Under the pieces are notes generated by a model that was not told where the DNA came from, ran no database searches, and saw only the letters and a program-made list of their open reading frames with translations. From positions 3,376,101 to 3,440,100 of the forward strand of contig NC_088651.1 of assembly GCF_964019385.1 (NCBI RefSeq): a stretch of 64,000 nucleotides of DNA. Direction: 5' to 3'. Origin of the DNA: Sycon ciliatum. Its lineage: Eukaryota > Porifera > Calcarea > Leucosolenida > Sycettidae. Each line of letters starts with the position of its first letter. The stretch's first letter is position 1. A program made the position numbers and the translations under genes. Below are positions 1 through 10,400 of the stretch, piece by piece.

Positions 1-83
1 ACCAATCAAACGGGCCCTCGGCCATTCTCTTGATATCATGGGGAGCGCATATCACTATGTCCACTTCGAACAAATACTAACTA

Positions 84-780
84 CAATTTCAAATTTGGAT
101 TTAACGGAGAATTTCCAAGAGCAGTAGGTGGCATGAGGCCTCTAATTTCCTAAAATAATTTTAATCGTTGAAGAATTTTACCCGCGTCTTTGTTATTAAT
201 TGCTTTTCGGTGCTTCGGCACAAAGGACGTCGTCCAACACTGGGAAATATTCCTCTCGCCCGATCCAATTGGTTTCCATAGTCATTTGTGTGAATCCCAT
301 TGCTCGCAATAGTATCGTCCAATTTGGACTGACTGTAGTGAACAATACCAACAGGAGGAGGGTCGAGCAGTATCATGAGTCAGTGAGTGAAGCGGATCAG
401 GAGGAACCACTCTGGTCACGGGACGAGCAGATAGGAAATGGGAGACAAGTGGTATGTATAAAAAGGGAGGATGAGACGGATGATCAGAGGCTTGAAGAGG
501 AATTGGATGACGAACCGGTCGGTGAAGCGACAGAGGACGAGGCCGATGACAGTAATGATAAGGATCGTGAGGGTGGCGAGCGGAACGAGGAAGAGGACGA
601 TGAGATTAACGAGGAGGAGTAGGGTGGGAAGGAGCGAGATGAGACGGATGAATGTGTTGATCGTAAGATGTCGGCTGTGTATCTTCACTTGTTATCTCGT
701 CCTGACTGTCTTGGTGTGTATGATGACTCTCAATTTTCTGTACTGTGTCGTGCGCGTTATGTCCAACAGTTGAAAGTACA
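84..780 (+). pseudogene. Decayed ORF block at head of array unit 1
   Basis: Frame 200-622 reads as a 140-residue product whose last 60 residues are almost all Asp/Glu/Arg. After a TAG the same frame continues to about 780 with a Cys/His-containing segment. The block recurs at 9247-10026 and 13313-14100. The TAG after the acidic run is shared by all three copies, while other stops and a one-base insertion differ. A second plus frame (471-773) is Arg-rich and ends in a hydrophobic helix. The complementary strand is hydrophobic simply because GAN codons complement NTC codons. I cannot decide which frame, if any, is or was coding, and I recognise no family. Confidence 0.35.
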
Positions 781-1388
781 TGAGGCAGTTTGTACGTAAT
801 CTTGTTACTTTTTTGCGTTTTATTGCACTTTTTTCTTGATGGTATTTCTAACACCTTTCCATTTACAGTACTTACCTTCAATTTCTTTGGTTGTATCCTT
901 TAGTTCCGTGTTTTTTCCCACTGATGATAGGAACGAGAAAATCGATTCTGGTTTTCAATAAAATTTTATTATAAAATACACAGTAATTCATGTCGAACAA
1001 GTAACGAAGTTGTGTGATGTCTGTGGTCTTCATCCTATTCATAGCTATATTTATATTGTAACCTCCACGTGGATTATTTGAATAATAATCCTGTCTCGCA
1101 ATTTCGTAATATGTAGAACGATGTTACCTGATGAGCGTTGTGCGAACGCCAGTTTGATGCATTTCCATATTTTCATCGTTCCTATTGGTGTTCTTCACAA
1201 TACATCTTCATCATAGCTATTTCTTTGTCCATCACCACCTTCTGTACCTTCTGCTGATTCTGCATACGTGTATTGCAGTGTTCTGTCACCCCGCAGCCTG
1301 TTCATGCAATGCAAAAGACGTTGTAGCGTCATAGTGTAGACAGGGTCCACAAACCTACCCAGTACAATGTTTGGGTTTCAAACTCAAA

Positions 1389-1394
1389 TTTATT
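1389..1394 (-). terminator. Polyadenylation signal of array copy 1
   Basis: AATAAA on the minus strand, 162 bases 3' of the stop codon of the 1557-1706 gene. It is also present downstream of copies 2 (3473-3478), 3 (5557-5562), 4 (10659-10664) and 6 (16846-16851). Copy 5 carries AATATA at the same place. Confidence 0.5.
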
Positions 1395-1556
1395 TTGATA
1401 AGCCAGCAAGTAGTTCTTGGTTATTCTGCGTGAGTGCATCAGCAGCGCATCTACGATTGGGTTGCCAGCGGTGCATGGATGCGTGAGTTAAGCATTGCAT
1501 GCATGAGTTCAGCAGCGTATGTCACAGCATAGCAGCCTACATATTCAAAGCTCTTA

Positions 1557-1706
1557 CTAGTCAAGACAGTAAACCAACACGTAGAGAAATATGAAAAACA
1601 AAATTAAAACGCAGAAAACAACCCACAACCATAGCTCTTCCTCGTCGTCTTCTCGGGGTACGAATAGCTTCCTGCCACCAGGAGTGGGCTGCCTTCGTGG
1701 TCCCAT
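1557..1706 (-). CDS. Tiny single-pass membrane protein, array copy 1
   Basis: A 49-residue single-exon frame. Residues 1-13 are basic and Pro-rich (MGPRRQ start), residues 18-24 are an acidic cluster (REDDEEE), and residues 25-47 are one continuous hydrophobic helix starting LWLW, with two residues after it. A C-terminal helix after a short charged head is the tail-anchored arrangement, so a membrane location with a cytosolic N-terminus is inferred. I chose the ATG at 1704-1706 because the frame extends further upstream only through non-ATG codons. TATAAATA lies about 70 bases upstream (1773-1780), and AATAAA about 160 bases after the stop (1389-1394). Six array copies keep this frame open, and the only indel is a 3-base deletion in copy 6. 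I do not recognise the family and assign no function. Confidence 0.7.
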   Translation of the reverse strand: MGPRRQPTPGGRKLFVPREDDEEELWLWVVFCVLILFFIFLYVLVYCLD

Positions 1707-1772
1707 TGTCGGTTCTGTTATGTTGCACGTGGTCGAAGAGTCTTCGGGCAAAGATTGACAAATCCCCTTCGA

Positions 1773-1780
1773 TATTTATA
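1773..1780 (-). promoter_or_regulatory. TATA box of array copy 1
   Basis: TATAAATA on the minus strand, about 67 bases 5' of the chosen ATG, in a CTATAAATATCG context. The same octamer is kept in copies 2, 3, 5 and 6. Its spacing to the ATG would give a 5' leader of about 40 bases. Confidence 0.6.
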
Positions 1781-3214
1781 GCACTAAAGAGGTTTGTACC
1801 GCGTCACTAAATTCCAATCGTATCAGGTACAAACCAGCAGTTCTAGATTCGGTTGCTGATTGTATCATCGTAACTACTTTTTTATCGTAACTACTCATCA
1901 CTTTGATGTCGACCAAACTCGTTAGGAAGTGCCAAACTGTAATCAGGTAATGCGAATATTGAAGCAAACAGCGAGGAGACAATATGATAATCCCAATCAA
2001 TACCACAAACTTAATCGACATTTGTGTACACTTTATTCATGCCATGTAAAACGGTGGAGACAATGTGCGTGGTAGCAAGTCTTCAGTGTGCAATCATCTT
2101 CTAGCTAGTCCTGATTGTTTCAATTCGCATTCCGACTTTTCTTTCACTGTATTGTGCCGTGGTCGTCATTGTTATATTTAAACCCCTACATTTCTTTTCA
2201 ATTGGTAGTATCAAGAGGCTCGGTGGTATTTATCTTCCTTGTAACTACATTTGTGCGCAAAAAGGATTTTCTCTCCAACCCTGTAATACCATAATAATTC
2301 TGCTGGTTTGCTGACATATACATTCTCCGAGTCTTTTCGACGACGCACGCGCTTCGAGCCTATTGGAGAGGTTTCCTTCGTGCACTTGGCCGGGCTTTAC
2401 ACTACAAGGTCGGTGCCCAGCACGTGCTCTCACACTGCTCTGCGGCAAAGTCCGCGTTTCTCTGAAAAAAGGTGACGTCAACAAAAAATTCCGCCGTGGG
2501 CGGGGTATCTGCAGATTGTGCAGGAGAGATCCGGAGTTGCACACTCTTGTTTATGTACTCTTGACATTAGCTATCTGCGAGGCTGAATTTTACTTTTCTG
2601 CAGCGACCTTTTCCTGCATGAATTCTGAGCAGTAACATTGCTCGGTTTACAAAATTCAGGATGAATGTGTTGATCGCAAGATGTCGGCTGTGTATCTACA
2701 ATTGTTATCTCGTCCTGTACTGTGTCGTTCGCGTTATGTCCAACAGTTGAAAGTACATGAGGCAGTTTGTATACGTAATCATAAAGACTGTTTTGTGTAA
2801 GCAGAAAGAGCACGTTGTTTCACCGAAGTTGTATTCGTAGGTTGACACTTGGTTCAGTGCCTTCTCACCTTTGGTTACGTAATCTTGTTACCTTTTTGCG
2901 TTTTATTGCACTTTTATCTTGATGGTATTTCTGACACCTTTCCATTTACAGTACTTAACTTCAGTTTCTTTGGTTGTATCCTTTAGTTCCGTATTTTTTC
3001 CCACTGATGATAGGAACGCGAAAATCGATTCTGGTTTTCAATAATATTTTTGTTATAAAATACACAGTAATACATGTCGAACAAGTAACGTAGTTGTGTG
3101 ATGTCTGCGGTCTTCATCCTATTCATAGCTATATTTAAATTGTTACCGCCACGTGGATTATTTGAATAATAATACTGTCTCGCAGTTTGTTAATATGTAG
3201 AACGATGCTACCTG

Positions 3215-3517
3215 ATGAGCGTTGTGCGAAAGCCAGTTCGCAGCATTTCCATATTTTCATCGTTCCTATTGGTGTTCTTCACAATACATCTTCATCATAG
3301 TTATTTCTTTGTCCATCACCACCTTCTGTACCTTCTGCTGATTCTGCATACGTGTATTGCAATGTTCTGTCACCTCGCAGCCTGTTCATGTAATGCAAAA
3401 GACGGTGTAGCGTCATGGGGTAGACATGGTCCACACACCTACCCAGTACAATGTTTGGGTTTCAAACTCAAATTTATTTTGATAAGCCAGCAAGTAGTTC
3501 TTGGTTATTCTGCGTGA
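3215..3517 (+). CDS. Unrecognised 100-residue hydrophobic ORF (array, convergent)
   Basis: An ATG-initiated frame with two hydrophobic stretches (roughly residues 10-25 and 30-55, rich in Leu, Phe and His) and a polar tail. It runs convergently to the tiny membrane-protein gene and overlaps that gene's 3' untranslated region. Equivalent open frames lie at 5299-5601, 10401-10703 and 14473-14775. The frame is cut to 75 codons at 16588-16815 and has an early TGA in the copy at about 1131. Loss in two of six copies argues against strong constraint. It may be a by-product of a conserved 3' region. Confidence 0.25.
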   Translation: MSVVRKPVRSISIFSSFLLVFFTIHLHHSYFFVHHHLLYLLLILHTCIAMFCHLAACSCNAKDGVASWGRHGPHTYPVQCLGFKLKFILISQQVVLGYSA

Positions 3518-3640
3518 GTGCATCAGCAGCGCATCTACGATTGGGTTGCCAGCGGTGCATGGATGCGTGAGTTAAGCATTGCATGCATGAGTTCAGCAGC
3601 GTATGTCACAGCATAGCAGCCTACATATTCAAAGCTCTTA

Positions 3641-3790
3641 CTAGTCAAGACAGTAAACCAACACGTAGAGAAATATGAAAAACAAAATTAAAACGCAGAA
3701 AACAACCCACAACCATAGCTCTTCCTCGTCGTCTTCTCGGGGTACGAATAGCTTCCTGCCACCAGGAGTGGGCTGCCTTCGTGGTCCCAT
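3641..3790 (-). CDS. Tiny single-pass membrane protein, array copy 2
   Basis: Identical in sequence to the 1557-1706 copy, because it lies in the perfect 2084-bp duplication. It is 49 residues: basic/Pro head, REDDEEE acidic cluster, C-terminal membrane helix at 25-47. Its TATAAATA box is at 3857-3864 and its AATAAA at 3473-3478. Complete identity of gene and flanks means this copy gives no independent evidence of coding constraint. Confidence 0.68.
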   Translation of the reverse strand: MGPRRQPTPGGRKLFVPREDDEEELWLWVVFCVLILFFIFLYVLVYCLD

Positions 3791-3856
3791 TGTCGGTTCT
3801 GTTATGTTGCACGTGGTCGAAGAGTCTTCGGGCAAAGATTGACAAATCCCCTTCGA

Positions 3857-3864
3857 TATTTATA
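3857..3864 (-). promoter_or_regulatory. TATA box of array copy 2
   Basis: TATAAATA on the minus strand at the same spacing (about 67 bases) from the ATG as in copy 1. Confidence 0.55.
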
Positions 3865-5298
3865 GCACTAAAGAGGTTTGTACCGCGTCACTAAATTCCA
3901 ATCGTATCAGGTACAAACCAGCAGTTCTAGATTCGGTTGCTGATTGTATCATCGTAACTACTTTTTTATCGTAACTACTCATCACTTTGATGTCGACCAA
4001 ACTCGTTAGGAAGTGCCAAACTGTAATCAGGTAATGCGAATATTGAAGCAAACAGCGAGGAGACAATATGATAATCCCAATCAATACCACAAACTTAATC
4101 GACATTTGTGTACACTTTATTCATGCCATGTAAAACGGTGGAGACAATGTGCGTGGTAGCAAGTCTTCAGTGTGCAATCATCTTCTAGCTAGTCCTGATT
4201 GTTTCAATTCGCATTCCGACTTTTCTTTCACTGTATTGTGCCGTGGTCGTCATTGTTATATTTAAACCCCTACATTTCTTTTCAATTGGTAGTATCAAGA
4301 GGCTCGGTGGTATTTATCTTCCTTGTAACTACATTTGTGCGCAAAAAGGATTTTCTCTCCAACCCTGTAATACCATAATAATTCTGCTGGTTTGCTGACA
4401 TATACATTCTCCGAGTCTTTTCGACGACGCACGCGCTTCGAGCCTATTGGAGAGGTTTCCTTCGTGCACTTGGCCGGGCTTTACACTACAAGGTCGGTGC
4501 CCAGCACGTGCTCTCACACTGCTCTGCGGCAAAGTCCGCGTTTCTCTGAAAAAAGGTGACGTCAACAAAAAATTCCGCCGTGGGCGGGGTATCTGCAGAT
4601 TGTGCAGGAGAGATCCGGAGTTGCACACTCTTGTTTATGTACTCTTGACATTAGCTATCTGCGAGGCTGAATTTTACTTTTCTGCAGCGACCTTTTCCTG
4701 CATGAATTCTGAGCAGTAACATTGCTCGGTTTACAAAATTCAGGATGAATGTGTTGATCGCAAGATGTCGGCTGTGTATCTACAATTGTTATCTCGTCCT
4801 GTACTGTGTCGTTCGCGTTATGTCCAACAGTTGAAAGTACATGAGGCAGTTTGTATACGTAATCATAAAGACTGTTTTGTGTAAGCAGAAAGAGCACGTT
4901 GTTTCACCGAAGTTGTATTCGTAGGTTGACACTTGGTTCAGTGCCTTCTCACCTTTGGTTACGTAATCTTGTTACCTTTTTGCGTTTTATTGCACTTTTA
5001 TCTTGATGGTATTTCTGACACCTTTCCATTTACAGTACTTAACTTCAGTTTCTTTGGTTGTATCCTTTAGTTCCGTATTTTTTCCCACTGATGATAGGAA
5101 CGCGAAAATCGATTCTGGTTTTCAATAATATTTTTGTTATAAAATACACAGTAATACATGTCGAACAAGTAACGTAGTTGTGTGATGTCTGCGGTCTTCA
5201 TCCTATTCATAGCTATATTTAAATTGTTACCGCCACGTGGATTATTTGAATAATAATACTGTCTCGCAGTTTGTTAATATGTAGAACGATGCTACCTG

Positions 5299-5601
5299 AT
5301 GAGCGTTGTGCGAAAGCCAGTTCGCAGCATTTCCATATTTTCATCGTTCCTATTGGTGTTCTTCACAATACATCTTCATCATAGTTATTTCTTTGTCCAT
5401 CACCACCTTCTGTACCTTCTGCTGATTCTGCATACGTGTATTGCAATGTTCTGTCACCTCGCAGCCTGTTCATGTAATGCAAAAGACGGTGTAGCGTCAT
5501 GGGGTAGACATGGTCCACACACCTACCCAGTACAATGTTTGGGTTTCAAACTCAAATTTATTTTGATAAGCCAGCAAGTAGTTCTTGGTTATTCTGCGTG
5601 A
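5299..5601 (+). CDS. Unrecognised 100-residue hydrophobic ORF (array copy)
   Basis: Identical duplicate of the 3215-3517 frame within the 2084-bp duplication, convergent with the copy-3 membrane-protein gene. It has the same doubts about coding status. Confidence 0.22.
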   Translation: MSVVRKPVRSISIFSSFLLVFFTIHLHHSYFFVHHHLLYLLLILHTCIAMFCHLAACSCNAKDGVASWGRHGPHTYPVQCLGFKLKFILISQQVVLGYSA

Positions 5602-5724
5602 GTGCATCAGCAGCGCATCTACGATTGGGTTGCCAGCGGTGCATGAATGCGTGAGTTCAGCAGTGCATGCCTGAGTTCAGCAGCGTATTTTACAGCACAG
5701 CAGCTTACTTATTCAAAGCTCTTA

Positions 5725-5874
5725 CTAGTCAAGACAGTAAACCAACACGAAGAGAGATATGAAAAACAAAATTAAAAAGCAGAAAACAATCCACAACCAT
5801 AGCTCTTCCTTGTCGTCTTCTAGTGGTGCGAACGGCTTCCTTCCGCTAGCAGTGGGCTGCTTCCGTGGTCCCAT
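5725..5874 (-). CDS. Tiny single-pass membrane protein, array copy 3
   Basis: 49 residues, with the same architecture as copy 1 but about 14 amino-acid changes. The head reads MGPRKQPTASGRK, the acidic cluster is EDDKEE, and the helix at 25-47 stays fully hydrophobic with LWLW at its start and LVYCLD at its end. The replacements fall mainly in the linker before the acidic cluster and are conservative in the helix. TATAAATA is at 5941-5948 and AATAAA at 5557-5562. This divergent copy staying open is better evidence for a real gene than the identical pair upstream. Confidence 0.68.
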   Translation of the reverse strand: MGPRKQPTASGRKPFAPLEDDKEELWLWIVFCFLILFFISLFVLVYCLD

Positions 5875-5940
5875 TGTCGGTTCTGTTTCGTTGTACGTGG
5901 TCAAAGAGTCTTCGGGCAAAGATTGATAAATCCCCTTCGA

Positions 5941-5948
5941 TATTTATA
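5941..5948 (-). promoter_or_regulatory. TATA box of array copy 3
   Basis: TATAAATA on the minus strand, 67 bases 5' of the ATG of the 5725-5874 gene. Confidence 0.55.
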
Positions 5949-7200
5949 GCACTGAAGAGGTTTGTACCGCGTCACTACATTCCAATCGTATCAAGTGCAA
6001 ACAAGCAGTTCTAGCTTCGGTTGCTTATTGTATCATCGTACCCGCTTTTTTAATCGTAACTACTCATCACTTTGATGTTTACCAAACTCGTTAGGAATTG
6101 CCAAACTGTAATGCGAATATTGAAGTAAACAGCGTGAAGACAATAATTTATGATAATCCCAATCAATACCACAGACTGAATCGACATTTGTGTACACTTT
6201 ATTCATGCCATGTAAAACGTTGGAGACAATGTGCGTGGTAGCAAGTCTTCAGTGTACAATCATCTTCTAGCTAGTCCTGGTTGTTTCAATTCGTATTCCA
6301 ACTCTTCTTTCACTGTTTTGTGACGAGGTCGTTCATCACTTTGATGTCGACCAAACTCGTTAGGAAGTGCGACACTGTGATGCGAATATTGAAGCAAACA
6401 GCGAAGAGACAATACAATAATCCCAATCAATACCACAAACTGAATCGACATTTCTGTACACTTTATCCATGCCATGTAAAACGGTGGAGACAATGTGCGT
6501 GTTTGTTAGGAAGTGCCACACTTAATGCGAATATTGAAGCAAACAGCGAGCAGACAATATGATAATCCCATTTTCCTTTCAAATGGTGGTATCAAGAGTC
6601 ATGGTGGTACTTAACTTCCTTTGGTAAGTAATTACATTTGTGCGAGAAGAGCATTTTCTCTCCAATCCTGTAATGCCGTACATTTACCATATTCTGCTGA
6701 TTTGCTGAAATATACATTCTCCGAGTGATTTCAAGCTTACTGAATGTGAGAACATGTATCCGTTAGTGCTCCCCAACTGAAGAAAGAAGACGCATTGATG
6801 AAGAACCCACAGATCAAACTGAAAATTATGGGTGAGGGAAATGTTGCCTCATTCCTCCCCATTACCTATCTGCGAGGCTGAATTTTACTTTTCTGCAGCG
6901 ACCTATTCCTGCATGAATTCTGAGCAGTAATATTGCTTGGTTTACAAAATTCAGGATGTTATGCTATTTTCATGATTATTAACTAATTTTCTACCAATGT
7001 TACACCAGGTTTGGGATAATGATCGACAGCGAGCTAACACAATAGGCGTGATTCTTCTTCTTCTTCGTATTTATTTCAATTCGCAGCTTCGAACGGGCAA
7101 GAACCCAATAACATGAAAGCGAATGTGATAATGGCTACGGCCAAGTCAAGTCATATTGTGGGGAGCGCAAAAAATTATGTCCACTTCGAGCCAATACAAA

Positions 7201-7870
7201 CGAGAGAGCTTGGAAGCTCAGGGCCCTACGCTATGCTTTTTTGCCTTGATGACCTACACAAAAAAAAAGCATAGCATGTTATAAATTCTTTAAAAAATTC
7301 CTTTTTTTTAGACATAACCTGGGATTCGAACCCGCACTATCGCGCGCCCTGCATTCATCCCCCGATGCACTTCGCATACATACTAATTCTTCCAAGTTGT
7401 TTCACATTGTGATCTTGCATTTGAAAGCCCTATTTGAGTTATATGCATTGTGCAATTTGTGGCCAGCCGTCTTTGATGGCACGGTACGGTAGGGGATAGG
7501 GACGGGTCAGGTACGATCGAGGGTAATACGAAACCGTCTCCCTACCGTACCGTACCATCAAACACAGCTGGCCTAATACAGCTTCCCGCAATATTCAAAT
7601 AGGGCTTTCAAACGCAAGATAATAACGTAACGCAACTTGGAAGAATGGGTATGAATGCGAAGTGTATGGGGGAATGCATGTAGGGCGATAGTGCGGGTTC
7701 GAATCCCAGGATATGCCTGAAAAAAGGAGAATTGAAAAATTTATAACATCCTATGCTTTTTTGCCGTCAGATACGGATAGCGCCAGGCGTGACACAAACA
7801 AACACACAAACAAACACCAAACGAGAGAGCTTGGAAGCTCAGGGCCCTACGCTATGCTTTTATGCTTTTT
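7201..7870. repeat. Foldback segment with tRNA-like arms
   Basis: A large imperfect palindrome centred near 7530. The left arm (about 7320-7530) and right arm (about 7545-7710) are inverted copies. Each contains a GGTTCGAAYCC box resembling a pol III B box and a CCGTACCGTACC motif near the centre. The same segment recurs at 38335-38900 and 42100-42480, with half copies at 58650-58745. Confidence 0.7.
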
Positions 7871-8329
7871 TGCCTAGCTCATCGTACATGTTTTAAGAAC
7901 TGATGGAAATGTCTTTTTCCGTTGATTGGCCACATCACTGTATTGCAAAAACGTTTCCACATTTCACGTCAAATTTGAAATCGATCGGTATTTTTGCTCT
8001 CACATGCATCCATTGCTCAATCATGCATCATTTGCCCATAATTATTACAAACTTTGGCCTGCGATTTACTTTGGCCGGTTGGTACCAAGCGGCGAAATCA
8101 GCGAAATTAAATCGCCAGCGAAAATGAGTTGATTTTAATACAGTAATCGGATTTTCTGGCCTTTTTGTAGTAACACATGTACATTGACCTGTTGAGCCAA
8201 TGACGACGCCGAATGCATGGTTGCCTGTGGAGCACATTACATAACTTTACAGTCTCCTAAAATACGTATCCTGTCTGACGGCAAAAGAGGCTGCAGATTT
8301 AGTTTTTCTGCGCGTCGACGGGATGATTG

Positions 8330-8415
8330 CGATCGCGAAAGTTCAGCTCGCGTTATTTGGCTCGCACGTCGAAAAATCAACGCGAGTGACCTGCTGCTCA
8401 CGTCGAAAGTTGGAC
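8330..8415. repeat. Fragment of the MITE seen intact at 38434-38613
   Basis: The inner part of the 38434-38613 MITE (GTTCAGCTCGCG to CTGCTCACGTCG) recurs here with a few mismatches. It is embedded between two copies of a 100-bp direct repeat (8228-8330 and 8410-8505). Confidence 0.5.
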
Positions 8416-8501
8416 ATTACATAACTTTACAGTCTCCTTAAATACGTATCCTGTCCGACGCCAAAGGAGGCTGCAGATTTAGTTTTTCTGCGCGTCGACG
8501 G

Positions 8502-8790
8502 GATGTCTGTCCTGACGTTTACTGGGACCGGCGCTGACTCTGCCGATCACGGGCGTTCTGGACTCGACAGGATGTCTGTCCTGACGTTTCCTGGGCCCGG
8601 CTTAGACTCTGCCGATCACGGGCGTTCTGGACTCAACGAGATGTCTGTCCTGATGTTGCCTGGGACCGGCGGACTCTGCCAATCACGGGCGTTCTGGAGT
8701 CGACGGGATCTCTCTTCCGACGTTTCCTGTGACCGGCGCTGAATCGCTCGTTCACGCTTATTTTGGAGACGACGGGATCTCTCTTCCAAA
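8502..8790. repeat. 69-bp minisatellite A, about four copies
   Basis: Repeat starts at 8502, 8571, 8640, 8707 and 8776 give a period of 67-69 bp (motif GATGTCTGTCCTGACG and variants). It is internal to the Helitron-like element. An inverted set of about 1.5 copies is at 41728-41826 in the other full copy. Confidence 0.85.
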
Positions 8791-9059
8791 GTACCGGTAT
8801 GTTTATGCTGACGCATCCTATCACCTATTCGGCGTCTATTCTAATTTAATTTCCTCCTCGTCTCCCTATTTCTTTCCAAATCTCCCTCTACATCAGGGAG
8901 TCGTATACATAATACGACGAATATTGGTACGGTACGGGACAGATACAGGAGCCCGCAAATATTGTGGACAGCTGTAATGTACAATCCTGTAGAGCCTTTG
9001 TAGTCACAGATACGGGACAGATACGGGACAGATACGGGATAGCTCCAGCCGTGACACAA

Positions 9060-9105
9060 ACAAACAAACAAACAAACAAACAAACAAACAAACAAACAAA
9101 CACCA
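9060..9105. repeat. (CAAA)n microsatellite
   Basis: About eleven CAAA units adjoin minisatellite B. The complementary GTTT tract occupies the same place in the 41092-42600 and 58334-58848 copies. Confidence 0.9.
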
Positions 9106-9106
9106 A

Positions 9107-9244
9107 ATTAAAGCTGTGTGGACCCTGGCTAGCGCCAGACGTTACTGAAGTAACGTCTTCTGCATAGCTACGGGAATTAAAGCTGTGTGGACCCTGGCTA
9201 GCGCCAGACGTTACTGAAGTAACGTCTTCTGCATAGCTACGGGA
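9107..9244. repeat. 69-bp minisatellite B, two copies, element 5' end
   Basis: Two exact 69-bp units (9107 and 9176) contain a short perfect palindrome around ACGTTACTGAAGTAACGT. The same unit occurs twice at 41092-41218 and three times at 58334-58540, always forming the 5' end of the Helitron-like element. Confidence 0.9.
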
Positions 9245-9246
9245 AT

Positions 9247-10026
9247 TAAAATTTCCAATTTGGACTTAACGGAGAATTTCAAAGAGCAGTAGATGGCATG
9301 TGGCCTCTAATTTCCTAAAATAATTATAATCGTTGAAGAATTTTACACGCGTCTTCGTCATCAATTGGTTTTTGCTACTTTGGCACAGAGGACGTCGTCC
9401 AACACTGGGAAATATTCCTCTCCCCAACCCATTTGGTTTCCATAGTCATTTGTGTGAGTCCCAGCACTGGCAATGGTATCGTCAAAATTGGCCTGGCTGT
9501 TGTGGACAGTATCAACAGGAGGAGGGTCGGGCAGTATCATGAGTCTGTGAGTGAAGCGGATCTGGAGGAACAACTCTGGTCCCGGAACGAGCAGCTAGCA
9601 GATGGGAGACAAGTGGTGTGTACAGAAACGGAGGATGAGACGGATGATCAGAGGATGGAAGAGTAATTGGATGACGAAACGGTTGGTGAAGAGACAGAGG
9701 ACGAGGCAGATGATGGTAGTGATAAGGGTCGTGAGGATGACGAGCGGAACGAGGAAGAGGACGATTAGATGGACGAGGAGGAGTAGGGTGGGAAGGAGCG
9801 AGATGAGACGGATGAATGTGTTGATCTTAAGAAGTCGGCTGTGTATCTACACTTGTTATCTCGTCCTGACTGTCTTGGTGTGTATGACGAGTCTCATTTT
9901 TCTGTACTGTGTCGTTCGCGTTATGTCCAACAGTTGAAAGTACATGAGGAAGTTTGTATACGTATTCATAAGACTGTTTTGTGTAAGCAGAAAGAGCGCG
10001 TTGTTTCACCGAAGTTGTATTCGTAG
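9247..10026 (+). pseudogene. Decayed ORF block, array unit 2
   Basis: Homologous to 84-780. In the acidic frame (from 9433) two new stops appear inside the Asp/Glu run in addition to the TAG shared by all units. The frame then continues to 10026 ending in PKLYS. The alternative Arg-rich frame is open from an ATG at 9602 to 9937 and ends in a hydrophobic helix of about 22 residues. The coding frame is undecided. Confidence 0.3.
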
Positions 10027-10400
10027 GTTGACACTTGGTTCAGTGCCTTCTCACCTTTGGTTACGTAATCCTGTTACCTTTTTGCGTTTTACTGCAGTTT
10101 TATCCTGATGGTTTTTCTAACACCTTTCCATTTACAGTACTTAACTTCAGTTTCTTTGGTTGTATCCTTTAGTTCCGTATTTTTTCCCACTGATGATAGG
10201 AACGAGAAAATCGATTCTCGTTTTCAATAATATTTTTGTTATAAAATACACAGTAATACATGTCGAACAAGTAACGTAGTTGTGTGATGTCTTCGGGCTT
10301 CATCCAATTCATAGCTATATCTAAATTGTTACCTCCACGTGGATTATTTGAATAATAATACTGTCTCGCAGTTTGGTAATATGTAGAACGATGCTACCTG

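Larger units (their letters stand above)
1353..5645. repeat. Perfect tandem duplication, 2084-bp period
   Basis: Bases 1353-3561 and 3437-5645 appear identical over about 2209 bp at a fixed 2084-bp offset. Identity stops at both ends: upstream of 1353 and after 3561/5645 the copies differ at several positions. Each period contains one copy of the 49-codon gene (1557-1706 and 3641-3790). Other array copies differ by several percent, so this pair is either a very recent unequal crossover or gene conversion, or an assembly duplication of one locus. Confidence 0.85.
7201..9244 (-). mobile_element. Helitron/Helentron-like non-autonomous element, copy a
   Basis: The insertion boundaries follow from the uninterrupted paralogous site at about 13300-13320. 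Read on the minus strand, the element begins TCCCGTAGC at 9244 and ends with the small hairpin GAGCTTCCAAGCTC followed by TCTCG at 7201. It sits between T residues with no target duplication. Internally it has two 69-bp minisatellites, a CAAA/GTTT microsatellite and a large foldback whose arms include a tRNA-like B box (7696-7706). The same parts in the same order make up 41092-42600 in the other orientation. There is no Rep/helicase ORF, so it would have to move in trans. The assignment to rolling-circle elements rests on end structure only. Confidence 0.6.

Noticed and set aside
416-688. Hydrophobic 90-codon antisense frame in the array head block
   Set aside because: It lacks an ATG and is the necessary complement of a GAN-rich acidic stretch, since NTC codons encode Leu/Ile/Val/Phe.
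1557-1751. A 64-residue version of the array protein starting at a TTG
   Set aside because: A eukaryotic gene is expected to start at ATG. The ATG 15 codons in is conserved in all six copies, while the upstream extension is not open in copies 4-5.
2245-2635. Overlapping 90-99 codon ORFs on both strands in the array (also 4329-4719 and 15587-15926)
   Set aside because: They lie in a GC-richer patch and change length and frame between copies. Neither strand shows a domain or a conserved start.
7690-7710. Possible tRNA gene at GGTTCGAATCC
   Set aside because: Only a B-box-like segment is present, without a cloverleaf. It recurs in both arms of the foldback element and in all its copies.
8502-9244. 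CRISPR-like regular repeats
   Set aside because: The 69-bp units are head-to-tail minisatellites without unique spacers, in a eukaryotic transposon.
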